Translations under genes and position numbers: made by a program | Assembly: GCA_032622095.1 (NCBI GenBank) | Contig: CP136061.1 | Span: 212,816,373 to 212,880,372 of the forward strand | DNA: 64,000 nt | Origin: Siphonodentalium dalli | Taxonomy: Eukaryota > Mollusca > Scaphopoda > Gadilida > Siphonodentaliidae | Direction of reading: 5' to 3' | Shown: positions 43,888 to 57,049 of the stretch, piece after piece | How positions within the stretch are numbered: the first letter of the stretch is position 1 | Layout of the letters: each line of letters begins with the position of its first letter | The notes under the pieces: generated by a model | Database searches by the model: none | Told to the model about the DNA's origin: nothing | Seen by the model: only the letters and a program-made list of their open reading frames with translations

Positions 43888-44151
43888 TTAATATTCCTTC
43901 TGTTGATGGCAATTTGAACAAATATGAATATGTCTGCAACGAACGCCGCCCGTGCCTCTAACACATTTAAAACACATATGTTCTTGGGCGGATGATGCAT
44001 GGCCTTCTTCGATTCGAAGCATCACACTAGTACTGTCTACCCTGCATGGGTGTAAACAAATATTAACATCGAGATACTCCTCCACGGAGATACTATTCTG
44101 CATGAATAATATACAAAGCAGGAACATATTTAGGGCTGTCCAAATATACAT
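43888..44151 (-). CDS. Possible small secreted cysteine-rich protein
   Basis: From ATG at 44151: 88 codons. MYIWTALNMFLLCILFMQNS looks like a signal peptide; the mature part would have seven Cys (ICLHPC, MCFKC, RC, ICSNC). A TATA-like TATAAGTGTATAATAAAA lies about 35 nt upstream on the minus strand. No family was recognised, and a chance frame of this length is possible. The opposite strand also has an open frame here (43952-44218), which lowers confidence. Confidence 0.33.
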   Translation of the reverse strand: MYIWTALNMFLLCILFMQNSISVEEYLDVNICLHPCRVDSTSVMLRIEEGHASSAQEHMCFKCVRGTGGVRCRHIHICSNCHQQKEY

Positions 44152-44199
44152 AGCGTCGACATCGCGGTTTGAAATTTTATTATACACTTATAATGTTCA

Positions 44200-45014
44200 T
44201 ACATCTTCCTCAAAATGAAATACATGTTGTATTCACAGTGTATACAAAAAAGCGAAAATGCACCTGTGCCGCCAATCCACGAGATGAACCACCCCTCCCA
44301 ATAAATAAATAACCACCGTTATAGTCACACTCAGGGCTATCTCATACATTGATATAAGTGAAACGATGTTATACATATGAATTATCATGATTGTGTGTAA
44401 TCTGTATTTTATGTTCGTTTTGTGTAAACAATTATGTGGGGAGAGAGACCATGTAAGTTGCAAAACTTGTTTCTCAATCCCGTTGCTTTGTAATGCAATA
44501 AAATATTTTTACATGATTACACTTCTCCATATCTCTACCAGAATTTTTGTTTTTGGGTTTTTTATGTCAGTCAGCAACAAATTTCACAAACCTATCTTCT
44601 GGTTGGCTATACCTATTGGTTTTGGTGAAGTGAAAAGACTGGTGTCCGCAGAAAAAGAAGAAGCTTGGTGTGCGTGACATGATTGGATATTCGGTCTGTT
44701 CCATTTGAGAAGGTCCAACGATATAATCTTCTAAACCCGTGAGGGGCTAGCGACGCTGTGGGAGATTGACTGTCTCTATCAACTAACAATTAAGTTTCAA
44801 TTTCAAGGATCGGTCATTTCCGCTTTCGTATGGAAATAACCTATCCCGCAAATATACACCATATTCGTGTATGGCTACAATACAAGCCCCTGTTAATAAG
44901 GCGATGACATCATTGATTCGCTAATTATATAGCGCAATTTTGGAGAATGCAGCCGTTTAAACAGATAAATAAATAGTTCAGTAGTTCAATAAATAGCAAT
45001 AACTAGTGACAAAT
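44200..45014. other. No feature seen
   Basis: No supported gene or repeat; short frames only. Confidence 0.4.
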
Positions 45015-45171
45015 ACAGTAATGTCCTAAGTAATCGACTCCTTAAACACAGCAGAATTATGGGTAACTTTTCAGGCAACAAGCCATATTTCCGACTAAAT
45101 CCTGAAAAGTTACCCATAATTCTGCTGTGTTTAAGGTGTCGATTACTTAGGGCATTACTGTCGTAATAATA
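45015..45171. mobile_element. Foldback MITE, family B, short complete copy
   Basis: ACAGTAATGTCCTAAGTAAT..AACTTTTCAGG pairs with CTGAAAAGTTACC..ATTACTTAGGGCATTACTGT, about 60 bp per arm with few mismatches and a 25-nt loop (CAACAAGCCATATTTCC..). Compared with 34419-34587 the left arm lacks about 25 inner bases. Confidence 0.88.
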
Positions 45172-45680
45172 ATTAGTTAAAGTTCAACAGAGGAGTCTCC
45201 TCAGTAGTATGCACACGAATTAATTACATGTCTAAGTTATACATTCCTTTAGGTAATTATCGACCTCGATTTCATGGACAATTAGTTCAGTTTTATGAGG
45301 CGATCGGATACACAGGGGACTATTTCTGAAACCATTTTAGAAGACTTTTCCGTTGGACCTTCTCAAATACAATAGACATATTATCCAGTCTTGTCATACA
45401 CACGTCACATTCATCGTCGCAACATCGCTGCACGTCCCCTGGATATTTTCAAATTAGTTTTTGCGTTGAAATTGAACTCAATAACCTATTGGTGAGCACG
45501 CGCTGAGTACACTGATCATTGATTGGTCAAACCGCCACCACGCTTAGGCCTATTTTATGTATACCCCGAATCGAACCTTCGAAGTCTCGCGATGCGTTTT
45601 TATAGTGGCGCGGTCGTTTTAGTTTAAAATATTATTTTATTTTTACTCGTTTTAATGACATGCCTCTGTGACCTGCAGGA
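45172..45680. other. No feature seen
   Basis: No coding frame or repeat recognised. Confidence 0.4.
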
Positions 45681-45689
45681 TCTGTCGAT

Positions 45690-45950
45690 GGATCCAAATT
45701 TTAAATCCAAGATGGCTGCTATGGCCATGTTTTTAAACAAATTTCGGGGTGGGGGTAGATGGCTCCCATCTTAGGAGTCACCCCGAAAATACCTCTGACG
45801 TTTGGTGACGATCGGATTAGATATGTGCATGGCCTGTGGGGTATGCTAAAGGATATTTTGGACGGGCGGACGCACATAAACACGCGTACACGGACGGCGG
45901 ACGCCAACCCATGGCAATACCTCAAACATGACTTTGTTAAGTTAAGATAA
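45690..45950 (+). repeat. Copy of the 32780-33900 repeat family
   Basis: AAATCCAAGATGGCTGCTAT, TTTGGTGACGATCGGAT, an ACGCACATAAACACGCGTAC stretch and CCATGGCAATACCTCAAA echo the repeat block at 32780-33300 and at 49825. Confidence 0.6.
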
Positions 45951-48130
45951 ACAATACTGATGTTGTTCTAATTTCCATTATTAATAACTCTCTAACAATG
46001 AGATTTAACATATCAAACACGTTATGTAAACATTACTGCTACAGTGCAATTAGCGATAACAGTCCCAATTAGTCCAATAAGATACCCAAATTTAATCCAA
46101 ACTTGATGGTAAACATTGGAAAATGTCAAAGCGTTGAAAAATATTCTGAAAATCATATTCAGAATAAAATATGTTAGCGATGTTTGTTGACATAACACTG
46201 TAACCGTGTTTTTTTTTCACGTAACAAGGGTTTCAACACACGAAATTTCATAACTATCAATAATCTATTTCCCCATTTTCTTCTTAGTGGTGATATTAAA
46301 ATTTGACAAACCTTTATATTTTTTGCGCATTTACCACATGCGAGTGGTCCCTTTAACATATACGAGTAATTGTTCCCACCTTTCGCAGCATGATGTTTAG
46401 AATAACTGACAATAAATCTAACATTACTAGTAAATATAAGCATCAATTAACCTATATATATGCATTCATGTTTGAGAAAGAAGCGTGTAAATAATACGTG
46501 TAAATACCAACGTTAGATTCCTGTTATAATCCACACATATATAACACAACTAACACACTGCCAAGTGTGTGACATGTGCGGTGCATTATGATATTTACCT
46601 ATATACGGGAAATATGTCATTCGTTCTGTTTTGCATTCAGCGTTATTATATATTATTCATAGCTTTACGTGCCAGTAAAGGGCACTCGTTTTAACACATA
46701 ATACGAGTCGGCATGTGGCCTCATCTGCCATTATTCTGTTGAAGTGTTGTACTTCTTTTGATAATTTAGATTCACCCGGCACGGTAATGTGGTAATTGGT
46801 CATTGAATATGTTCAAATTAGCAGGTACATTTCAGTTTGTTTGTTGATCCGTGTGAGTGAAGGTATACTATACGCCAAAATATCTGTACTTTACTGAACT
46901 TGACATGTTAAATGACGATACGATAGCATTGAGTGGCAGGGGCGTCAACTGGAGTGGGGATGTGAAGGCATTAGATCATGTCATGAATCTCTAATCCGGC
47001 TTACACCCGTAGATATCATATTCCACCTGGAAACTTTCCTATTCTTTTACCCATTCTGACGGGGAACTTTATAACATTAAACATACATGGCAGGGAATAT
47101 ATTTCTCTGTTAATACTTGTTCCTCAATCATCTACTTCACATTTGGGGGGGGGTGGTCCCAGCTCGAGATTGCTTGCTTCATTAAAAACCGTTATCCGTC
47201 TAGTGAGATACACAGGTCCCTAGTACAATATAGACCCCACCACACAAAGACATGTGGGGATCTATTGTGTCAGGGACCTGTATAGATATCAATTTCTCCC
47301 ACCCCTACACATTTTAACACATACAGCCCGTGGTGTGAGATAGCTGTGTAAGATTTCCCTGTCTCACCCCACACGTGACAACTTTACCTATTTAATTAAG
47401 AGCCGGAACTATTGTATCAAGCCATCATCATGTCCTGTGTCGACTAAATAATGCCGACCAACTCAATAGACCCATCACACATGACGAATGAAATAGTTCC
47501 AATTTCGAAAAATTGTCATCGTTTCAACAAATCGTAGAGCACTCGTCGAACTAACACTGTTCTGTCGTATAAACATGTTCACTTGGTACCGGTATTCATA
47601 TAAAGGAATATTTCACATGACTAACAGTTTGTCTATGTGTAAGGACTCCGTATTAATACGCGCGTTTCTCGGAATTCATGCAGGTGCAAAGTTGTGACGT
47701 AGCCATGTCGTTTTCACGAGACACACATGTCGATTTCACTCAAACGTATTAATAACACTGTTCACGCGGGTGACGCGCTTTGTTTTCCGGTATATACCGA
47801 AATCATCCACGATAATCACGAATATGGCATCAGATTTTCCCCCAGATATAACATTCGGAAACTTGCGGATATGTGCCAAAGATTTGTAGAAAGCACAATG
47901 TCAGAATGAGGCTCTTTGGTTGGGAAAAATGATTAATCGTGACCTTCGATGTGGGTATGGCAAAATCTCACCCTTTGGGCAAGATAATTGGAAAACATGA
48001 CATTCGGCAAGCCTTGTGTCAGGACCAAATATCTCCCCCCCCCCCCCCTCGGGTGAGAATTTTCCGTCCCACATCCCAGGTCATGATGGATCATATATAG
48101 AATATACGCATAGTGTTTCTGAATAACAAA
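45951..48130. other. No gene confidently recognised
   Basis: A 60-codon + frame at 47727-47909 (ATG start, ends VESTMSE) is compositionally protein-like but too short to support. A poly-C run lies near 48030. Confidence 0.35.
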
Positions 48131-48211
48131 TTTAATCCACGAGTGGGATTGGCGATTTGCACCACGAGCTTCAGCGAGTGGTGTAAATCGCCAATCCACG
48201 AGTGGATTAAA
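48131..48211. repeat. 35-bp hairpin
   Basis: TTTAATCCACGAGTGGGATT..TTGCACCAC (48131-48165) pairs with GTGGTGTAAATCGCC..GAGTGGATTAAA (48178-48211) around a 12-nt loop, with about two mismatches or bulges. It is a solitary strong inverted repeat. Confidence 0.85.
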
Positions 48212-49174
48212 CTGCAGACAATTGCACACACGATGTACCATACGTTTTTGTACTAAGCTATACAGTTCAAATAACCGCTCTTTATTGTATTGACAACTTT
48301 ATCCACTAATATTTCAGCTGGAAACAGGTAGACTGAAAGTAGACATGCTATTGATATAGAAACCGTTCTATTGTCGTGTTTAACATTCCAAAATTTCGCG
48401 ACCTTTTTTTGTTTCGACCAAAGGAATCTGACCAGTCTTGAAGGCAGCGAGGGTGGGGATATAGGGTTAGTTTATCTGCGATTTATTTACCAATAATTTA
48501 TGTATCGCAGTTTTGTGTATGACATATGATCAAGATATCCTTGTAAATTGTCCAAGTGCGTCTATCTGTGATGTAGCTGATTTTAAGAATATACAATGTC
48601 TTAATATTTGGGAAAGAAAATTTAGAATGCAGTCATAAATACAAATCATATGATGATTTTGTGATAACATTTCACATTAAGACATGCAATGTGCATTTTA
48701 GGGCAACATTTCTGCCTGTTTTTCAATTTCCAGGAACAAAACAAGCCACTTACCGAACTAGCTATGCGTAATAACATGTCTTCTTATTACCATGTGCACG
48801 GTTGGAAAAAGAGATGGGTACACAATGAAAATCCTCACAAAAACCTGTTTCCACCAAAATGTCCATCTGGAAACAGATATATTCTGAACATAGACAGCTG
48901 CATGGTGGTTTAGAAACCGTTCTCAGATCGCTTTTAACATTCCGAAAGGCTACTCAGCAAAATTAGAACTGTTGTGATTGACTTGACACGCGCGTTGTCG
49001 TCCATTTGCTTTTTAAAACATTGTGTTGATAAAATAATCAAAGAACCAAATCACAACGTTTCGCGATATAGTTCTTTGGTTCTAAACTCTAAACTTGAGA
49101 AACTACACAAATTGTGTAAACATTGTGTGTGCTTGATAATGGCAACATATGACTCTGTTCGCTTAATATATATA
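48212..49174. other. No feature seen
   Basis: No supported gene; short frames at 48689-48913 and 48974-49327 have no domain. Confidence 0.4.
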
Positions 49175-49178
49175 TTAA

Positions 49179-49636
49179 CCCTTTACCCAACAGAACGGCC
49201 CTGTGCCAATGCATTCCCTTATATATGCGAGTCGACCATAGATCGCCTCGCATATATAAGAGAATGCATTGGCTTAACACATATTAAAAATGATAAAATT
49301 GTCAAAGAATGTAGAAAAATATTATAAAAATTGTTAAAAAATGTAAGAAAAAATTATAAAATTGTTAATGAATGTAAGAAAAAATGGTAAAAAGTGTTAA
49401 AAAAGAATTTTGTTTAGGCCATTGCATTCTCTTATATATGCGAGGCGACCTATGGTCGACTCGCATATATAAGAGAATGGATTGGCACAGGGCATAACTG
49501 TAACCATCACAATGTGGTCAATGAACCGGTTCCAATGATATCCATATTTGTATGGTGTTATTGAGACAGACCGAATATATATTTAGGCTGTTGAAGCTTT
49601 ATTTGGGCGTTTTTGGCCGTTTTGTTGGGCAAAGGG
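49179..49636. mobile_element. Complete piggyBac-like MITE (458 bp)
   Basis: TTAA on both sides (49175-49178, 49637-49640). Terminal inverted repeats of about 22 bp start CCCTTTACCCAACAGAACGG and end CCGTTTTGTTGGGCAAAGGG (two mismatches). Just inside are two copies (49205-49280, 49418-49490) of a hairpin of about 30 bp per arm, GCATTCTCTTATATATGCGA paired with its complement around ACCTATGGTC-like loops. No transposase. Confidence 0.85.
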
Positions 49637-49824
49637 TTAAATTATTCATATGAGGGTAAAATGTCGCCGGTTGAAGCGGTCTTATCGAGTCACCATACAG
49701 GAGAAATAAACCATGCATGGGGTTTGCGACACACGGTACAGACCGAAATTGTTTACAAATTTTTATATTTACAGGCAGGTTTAAGATCAGCTCTAGATGG
49801 GAGCTATCGAAATTTTCGATAAAA

Positions 49825-50200
49825 AATATGGACGCCGGTAGCCATCTTGGAATTTACTCTTTGCATGACTAAATCCTTTGGCACACCCTACAGACGACAT
49901 TACTCATCCGATCGTCACCAAACTACATATGGATCTTTTGGGTGAACACTAGATGTTGCCATCGAATTTTTTTCCGAATTATGTTTTAAAATATGGCCAT
50001 CAGTGGCCATCTTGGATTTTACTTTTTGCATAACTAACATCCTTCGACACACACACACACACAAACACACATTATATACGGATCACATCCCTCATTCGAT
50101 TGTCAACAAACTTCATACGGATCTTCGGGGTGACTTCTAGATGGGATCCATCTTGGATTTAAAATTTGAATCAATCGACACATCCTGCAGCTCGCATTTA
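49825..50200 (+). repeat. Copies of the 32780-33900 repeat family
   Basis: GCCATCTTGGAATTTACTCT, TGCATGACTAAATCCTTTGG and CTCATCCGATCGTCACCAAA recur in units about 160-180 bp apart, with a CA microsatellite at 50048. Confidence 0.65.
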
Positions 50201-50581
50201 TTGCAGATTTGTTTTGAAAACTTGCAGGCATGTTTATGATCACCTCTAGCTGGGAACTATCGAATATGAACGATGGAAAATATTAATTACTCGTTGCATG
50301 AATAAATATCTGGGCATGCCCTGCAACCAACAGTTTTCATCCAATTGATCTCAAATTAACTTCATATGGCTCTTCTGTTTGACCTCTACTATTACTTAAA
50401 CATTCAACTTTCCGCATTCTTTATCGCTACATTGACTATATTATATCACAGTATACCCTTTCCAGGTTGAGCTACAGTGCCATTGACACTTACACTGTTT
50501 ATGTCAGTTATTATGGGCACACAACTGGTGTCCCAAGCTAGGCTCCCGATTGTTTCTGTTTTCGTTCGTTTGTTTGTTTGT

Positions 50582-51070
50582 TTATTTTTTTGATAATTTT
50601 GTTTGTATATTTTTGTCAAGCCAGCGTCTATTCTGTTGTTGGGTATATGAACACACTACATCTGACAAGTTGAATTTCAACCATTCGAGGCTAAGTTCAT
50701 AACCTTCACGGATACCACTACTCATCTCACATACAGGTGGTTGAGCGTAGCCGTCTGTGTTGGTTATATGATTATAATAGTTGACCATTCTGGGTTGTTT
50801 ACGCGTACAACAATTCGGAGCGTAAAATCACCACCACTGGGGTCAGTTGACTTTGTATCGGTTCCGAAACTCGGGTCGTTGTCAAAAACGTCCATTCGGA
50901 AGGTTATCCCCACACATTTAGTAACTATGACACGAATGACATATTAATTTGAGTTATGTTTGGTGTATACAGCACATCGACGCCCCATGCAGTGCCCGCA
51001 GTCTAAAGCGCCATCAGCACTGACATATCCGACGATTATGGACAGACGAGTCTTTCTCTGCCACATTCTG
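50582..51070 (-). pseudogene. Broken coding remnant, family not recognised
   Basis: Two minus-strand frames abut in the middle of what reads like one protein. Upstream part (51070 to about 50780): LSIIVGYVSADGALDCGHC, an in-frame TAA near 50945, then ITFRMDVFDNDPSFGTDT and GGDFTLRIVVRVNNPEW. Downstream part in another phase (50788-50582): YNHITNTDGYAQPPVCEMSS, EGYELSLEWLKFNLSDVVCS. The DNDPSFGTD / FTLRIVV pattern suggests an extracellular beta-sandwich, but I cannot assign it. One stop and one frameshift indicate a pseudogene, or exon pieces with assembly errors. Confidence 0.4.
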
Positions 51071-54000
51071 GACACTGGAATAGTGATTACGAATAATATA
51101 GTCTCCAGGGCCATTCAAATAACACTCTAAGTATCATTGTAATCAACTGAGTCTGAAGACATTCATGGAATAAATTATTTCAAACGGGAGGTAACGCTCC
51201 TATGAAAATTGCTCACAGAGAGCATCACATAGAACCATGCGATCTCTCAACCATGCAATCAATATCCTCCCGCAAAAATTGCGATCGGCAATGTTTTGGG
51301 TAAGTATTTCCAAATAACACTATAGTGACTATACAGTATATGCGGCCGATCAATAGCCAAATCAATAAAAGCCCTAGATCAAGTTTCAGTCGCAAGAGTA
51401 CAAGGTAATATGTGCTACGTCGCGCAGATGCGTCCTCGTCAATGAAGAGCGCTCCCCTCCAATCGATTTTAAAATCTCGAAGGTTACACTGAAGTTAACT
51501 TCACCGAGTGGAATATTTAACAAATAAATGAACATATCTTCCCTCAGATGAATCTATACATGTATATCTCAAAGTTGAATGATGATATCCACTATTCAAA
51601 ACATAATTTCGTAAAGCGGAATGTTCCCTCATTAGGATAGCGACCATAGCTTGTTCTCATCCCGATAAATGTAATGGAAATTCCGGCTTATTTCCAATTT
51701 TATCATAAAAGTAGACACTTTTTGACGTTTGAAACATACTTATCAGCCATTGACGGTGGATAATGCGTGTATCAATAGAAAAATGTTATGTTTAAATAGC
51801 CATAAAATTATCTAGCATACAGAGCGGTTCGCAAAAATACTATCCGCGACCAAGTGTGGGTACCCACCAAAATTTCAGGTGTCAAAGCCGCAGATCGATC
51901 CTGCGATGAGAAGTCGCCAAACCAGATTTGGGATGTTAAAGATGCGGATGATATACTTCGCATTTTGACCGTTTCTGCTTGAAAATATATCCATTATCAT
52001 TCGGACAGGCCGGCACATGGACCATTTTTAGGGTGAGGATTCAGGTGCAAGGGCGAAAACGAGTATGTTTGTTTGTTTTTTATGTGATAATATCATATTA
52101 ATAGTATAGGCTATTATGTGTGTTATTCGATATTATAGGCCCAGAACTGTACAACGAATGGAAACATTAAATCTGTGTAAATATCATGAGAGCAGGGACG
52201 AGGCTATATGGTCCCTGTAATAACAATTCTAGAACCGAACAAGCCGAAAACTAAATCTGCGAACAATACGATTTGAAAGTCATCGTGACGCTGAACATCC
52301 ATAAAAATGTTGGTTAGAATCATATACCATACTCTGAAATGCATGCTCAGACAGAATCCGCTGATAAGATTCATCTCGCGGTTGAACATATATATCAATT
52401 ACAGTATAGCATCCTATATGATAACATGGTAAAGTGTTATGTAAATATTATGCCCTGCATGTGGTCCTAGAGCTAAAAGAAAAGTTATAAACTATAGTGT
52501 AATTTACATGTGTACATAACAATCATGACATTATAAACATGTTTAACAGTGAAGTGTATATTGCCAATAGCAGTTATTATGTTGTATATATAGTATGTAT
52601 GTATACATAACCGCAGGGTAAAATCGATAACCAAAGGACGCTTCTAGGTTCCTACATGTAACTGTTAATTGCGTTGTGTCATTGCTTTCAATGGTGTATT
52701 GGCAAGCGCATTGTGTATACGTTACACCACTCATATCAGCATGCCAGACACTCCACGCCATGCACAAAAAACCCACCAACCAACGCGCAATTAGGAAAGA
52801 ATACCCCAGCCTGACGCCCCAACCAACATACACGTGCGTCCATACAGCTAAATATACGAGGGAAAAGCCACATGCACACACCCTATACCCCACCACAACA
52901 AACCCAACCCACAACACACACCCATCCCATGTGCACGCGTACACTAGTTCTGATCTATATTGTTTGCATGTGTCACGATTATATATGTATGTACATGTAT
53001 GTATTGTGTATTACTATTTATACTTTGTCATACTGAACACGTCCGGTGATTGGAGAATATATTTTGAGTCTGATTTTGTATAAACGTGGTGCTGTAGCTT
53101 GGTAAGCCCATGCTGACCACGTGTGTTAAATATACACAATGAAGTGGTGACAAGCCCATCGACATCCAGATGAGAAGACACACAAGTGTGCCACTCATAA
53201 TACATTGTGATCATATGTGTATGGGTGTTTAGGGTTAAAATAGAATCGTCACAATATTATCTGATGACTCTTGAAAAAGCCAGACATTGTATAATTTGTA
53301 GCTATACGATATATGTCTACTCGATAAGATGATTCGGTTTCATTGTCGTGTAACGTTCTACTCGAGTGGGAACGAGTCATAAAGTCTGTAAAATAACATG
53401 ATTATAAGAAATCGTTGATAGTTCGTAGCGTTTCGTCCTACATGTGTGGTCTATATACAAATCCCACGTATGTTAATACGAAACAAATATCCGGTTAGCT
53501 GCATGCATACGAACGACAGCATTCACGTGCCTGTGATCAAGGCATCACGTTATCAATTCATTTACCTTTTTGAAATCGCTAATTTGAATGCTGATATGGA
53601 TTTCAATTAATTTCAATTATAATCCATTCATAATAGATATGTACACAATATTTCGAACATGTTATGGATTCATATTTCAGATGACATTCGCAGTCCAATT
53701 GATCAGTCTCAGATGCACATACAAACACGCGATAACTCATCAGAACTCCTTAAGTACTACGCATATTTACTGCACAGAAGATCCACTTTTAGTGACATCT
53801 TGGTCCGAGACTTTGACATATATCTGGACCGACAGTGGTCCCTCCCTCGCCCGCATATTGAGAATGACACTGATTTTTTTAAATTATGTTCAATCTTATG
53901 CTTCACTGGCAGATTCAGCTATATACCGGCATTTGCTTTGGCAGTGTGGAAGGCCAGGAACTATACTAGTGGGTGGATGTTCTCGAAAATTTCAGTGAGC

Positions 54001-54640
54001 AAAAGCAAAAACACTATTGAAAAAAATCGCTAAAAATTATTAAATGGTTTGATATGGGAGAACTGACTGACAGCGGGTGGGTAAATACTCCTGTTTCGTA
54101 CACATGCGTTGTTCGTTGTCTGTTTTAAGATGGGGAGAAACAAACATATTCCCATATCATAATACGTGAAAATTACTTTCCCATTCAGTCTGGTTTTGCG
54201 ATGGTTTCGGGTTTGGCGATACCACGTACACGGGGGTGATCAAACTTAAAAACTCCTCAACCTCCGCAATTTAGAGGGTATCATATCACTCTGTCAGATA
54301 TATCGACTGGTCGGTTAAAAACAGCCAATTGATTGAAGACGGGGCAAAACGCCATTCAATATGTGCTAGTACATCCCGTCGCGATCATGGACACACGTCA
54401 CACCAAAGGACTTTACACACACTACAATGGATCGCGGCTTACTTCTGACATATCTATGTAATATTGAACATACGCGTGAGCCAATGGGTGAGCCAAGGAA
54501 AATCATCACGGCATGATCACGCAGAGGAGAGTTGTTGGGGAAGATCGAGTGATATTCTCATTCAACCCACTCCCACAGTCATGATCACGCCCATGTTAGC
54601 TGTATATAAGCAGTCATTGGCTAGACTATGGGCAGTTCGA
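51071..54640. other. No gene confidently recognised
   Basis: Two overlapping + frames at 53588-54033 are open for over 120 codons each (one contains LLHRRSTFSDILVRDFDIYL) but no domain is seen. 52543-53083 has open frames on both strands in a CA-rich patch. The rest is blank. Confidence 0.35.
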
Positions 54641-54686
54641 TTTCTGAGAAATATAGATACATTTTAAGAAGAACAAATGAAATATT

Positions 54687-54694
54687 TATAAAGG
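54687..54694 (+). promoter_or_regulatory. Candidate TATA box of the PAN/C-type lectin gene
   Basis: TATAAAGG, 160 nt before the ATG at 54854. A start site would be expected at about 54715-54725. Confidence 0.5.
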
Positions 54695-54853
54695 CGCGGA
54701 AGGGAACTAATGGTCAGCGATACGCAGCTAAGACAATTTAATTCCGATATAACGTTGTTGCTATCGACAGAAAAACATCAAGTTGTTTCTAATCACCAAT
54801 CTATGCTAGGCTGACAGGCACGGGTGACGTGATTTCCTTGCTCAACAAAGAAA

Positions 54854-55202
54854 ATGTGTGTTACTGCAGCCAATCCAAATTCAAATTCATGTCCAACCTT
54901 CAGAGTTACCTTTATGTTCTGTGTTTTGTTGTTACTCACCATGATCGTGACATCTGAATGTCTCAAAAGTGACTTATTTCAGAGAACACCAGTTCAAGGG
55001 AAAATAGTGAATAATTTTCTGAGTTCTCAGATAGTTAGGAATGAAATGGAGTGCACCGTTTTCTGTGCGTGGGATCCTTCATGTGTGTCGATGTTTCACC
55101 ACGCGCAAACCGGAAGTTGCGTGACCGTTGATTCGGATCTGGAAGAGTCGCAGATGACTGACTCGACACTTGACTACATATATTACACCAAAAAGAGAAT
55201 GG
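54854..55202 (+). CDS. PAN/C-type lectin protein, exon 1: signal peptide and PAN-like domain
   Basis: 116 codons plus 1 nt from ATG. Residues about 19-35 are a hydrophobic signal core (MFCVLLLLTMIVTSE); Met21 could also be the start. Residues 62-112 resemble a PAN/apple module, with C67, C71, C77 and C89 in ECTVFCAWDPSCVSMFHHAQ and TGSCV, ending YIYYTKK. The exon ends ATG G|GTGCGT, a good donor in phase 1. The exon at 61227 begins with the two bases needed to complete the codon, so the pair is consistent across the 6-kb intron. Signal-PAN-C-type-lectin proteins are common secreted proteins in molluscs, probably in carbohydrate recognition or immunity. Confidence 0.72.
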
Positions 55203-57049
55203 GTGCGTATATAATTGTAAACACTCACATTGTTTATGTGCATCGTGTTTTGCTATCATGGTGACAGAATTTGGAGATTATATATGGGTGAAATTTATAA
55301 CCATGTACAGGGTGCTCCCCATAAGTCACATTGACGCACCATGGACTAAGAACGTCAACACGCCCAGTCAGTGGCTAGTCACCTGACGCTTGGTGGTAAT
55401 TAAATTATGCGTCTTTAAAATTCGTTGAATATATCAGATGCAGGTAATGCTACATGGTACTACATGCGTGAGTCGTAGAATATTATTTCCGACAGATATT
55501 CCTTTCCGTTGCCCCAAAATACACCGTATATTACGCCTGATGTGGTAGAGTTCTGAGGGAAAAACCAAGATGCCGTCTATCCATATCCGCTCTGGGTTCA
55601 TATGGGGTCGGTGTAAATCAATATGAACTTAATATCCCTCTATCTCCAGTCGGTATATACATATATCCATTTTCATTGGTCAGTCTTGTAGGCGAGCATG
55701 ATAAAGGTTCATATGGGACCTAAATATTCACATAGGATCATATTGGACTTATTTGATTCTGCTGAAATAAGCCCATAGTGGACTTACTATGGGTTAGTTT
55801 ATTGTGTTATTTCGAATTTCGAGCCTGTTATCGTGCAAATACGCATAATACGGGCTAATTTCACCTTGAAATGTGTGTAGGGTTGTTTTAATAACCAGCG
55901 TTTATGCCAATATAGAGCGTATTTGAGTTTCCAAATTATGTCAATATGAGCTTATTCATGTAATTATAACATAGACTCGTATTGTGCTTCTTTTCACGAG
56001 AACAGGCTGCATAAATTCGTGTAATGTTAACGTAGTTACAGAGAAATTTGACAATTGATCGACACCTTTCACACAATGAATTACTACTGATATGAAGTGG
56101 TGCACACATTTTGAATGAAGGTATGCTTTGGGGGGGGGGAGGGGCATCTTTCATTTTCGGGGACCCACCACCACCAAACCTGTAACAAAATAATAATGTG
56201 TTACTTTCCCCCTGAAAGCTATTTACACGTGAGTGATTTACCGTACGTGAGTTTTGGTTATTTGGCTGTAATACCTTTTAAGCTGATAACACGGATGAAG
56301 TTGAGTGAACTCAATTTTAACTTTCGAGTCACTGCTGATATTTTCTAGACATGTTCATGGCATAATACTTGTTAATTGAGATCCAACTCAACTAGAGTTC
56401 ACATGTTTTGAAATCAGATACACAGAGAGGAGATTTATCAGTCTGCATCATTATTTTATTTAATCAATTGATTATATGTGCAAGCCTAGATCGTTGTGCA
56501 GGATACACATAATTCCATAATTTCCAACTATTTCCTGATTAGTCTGTCAGCCAGATTAGTATCTAGCATTATTCCATTCATCTTTGGTTAGTCACCCGGA
56601 GCAACTACTAATATACTAAATGACAAGCAGTCAATATTATAACATAACTGGGTACTTTAAATGTATGAGCTGTTGGTGGGAGTAAGGCATTTATTCATCT
56701 GAGTTGAGACATATGCAAATAATTCACTGATGACAGCTATGTTCTAAATATTGATCACGGTAACATTAATCTTTGAAACAGCTGTTCGCTATTTTCCCAT
56801 GCACATAACGATCTCAGATTAAAGGTATTAGTTATATCAGGAAAAGTATATTTATTTCTGTTTTACGAGACTATTTCAGTTTCCAGTCTCTTTGATAAAT
56901 CAGTGGTTGTTTTTTTTATAAAATCACGTTAAGTTTTAATAAGAAAGATCTAGTTTATTTTAGTTTTACATTTAAAAGCTTTTTATTTTTATTTTTACAA
57001 GACTGTTGAAGTTTGATGTCTCCAGACTCATGTGTCAGAGGCTGAACAA

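Noticed and set aside
53588-54033. Two overlapping 120+ codon + strand frames
   Set aside because: Length is compatible with chance over 64 kb and no domain was recognised; mentioned only as a blank-region note.
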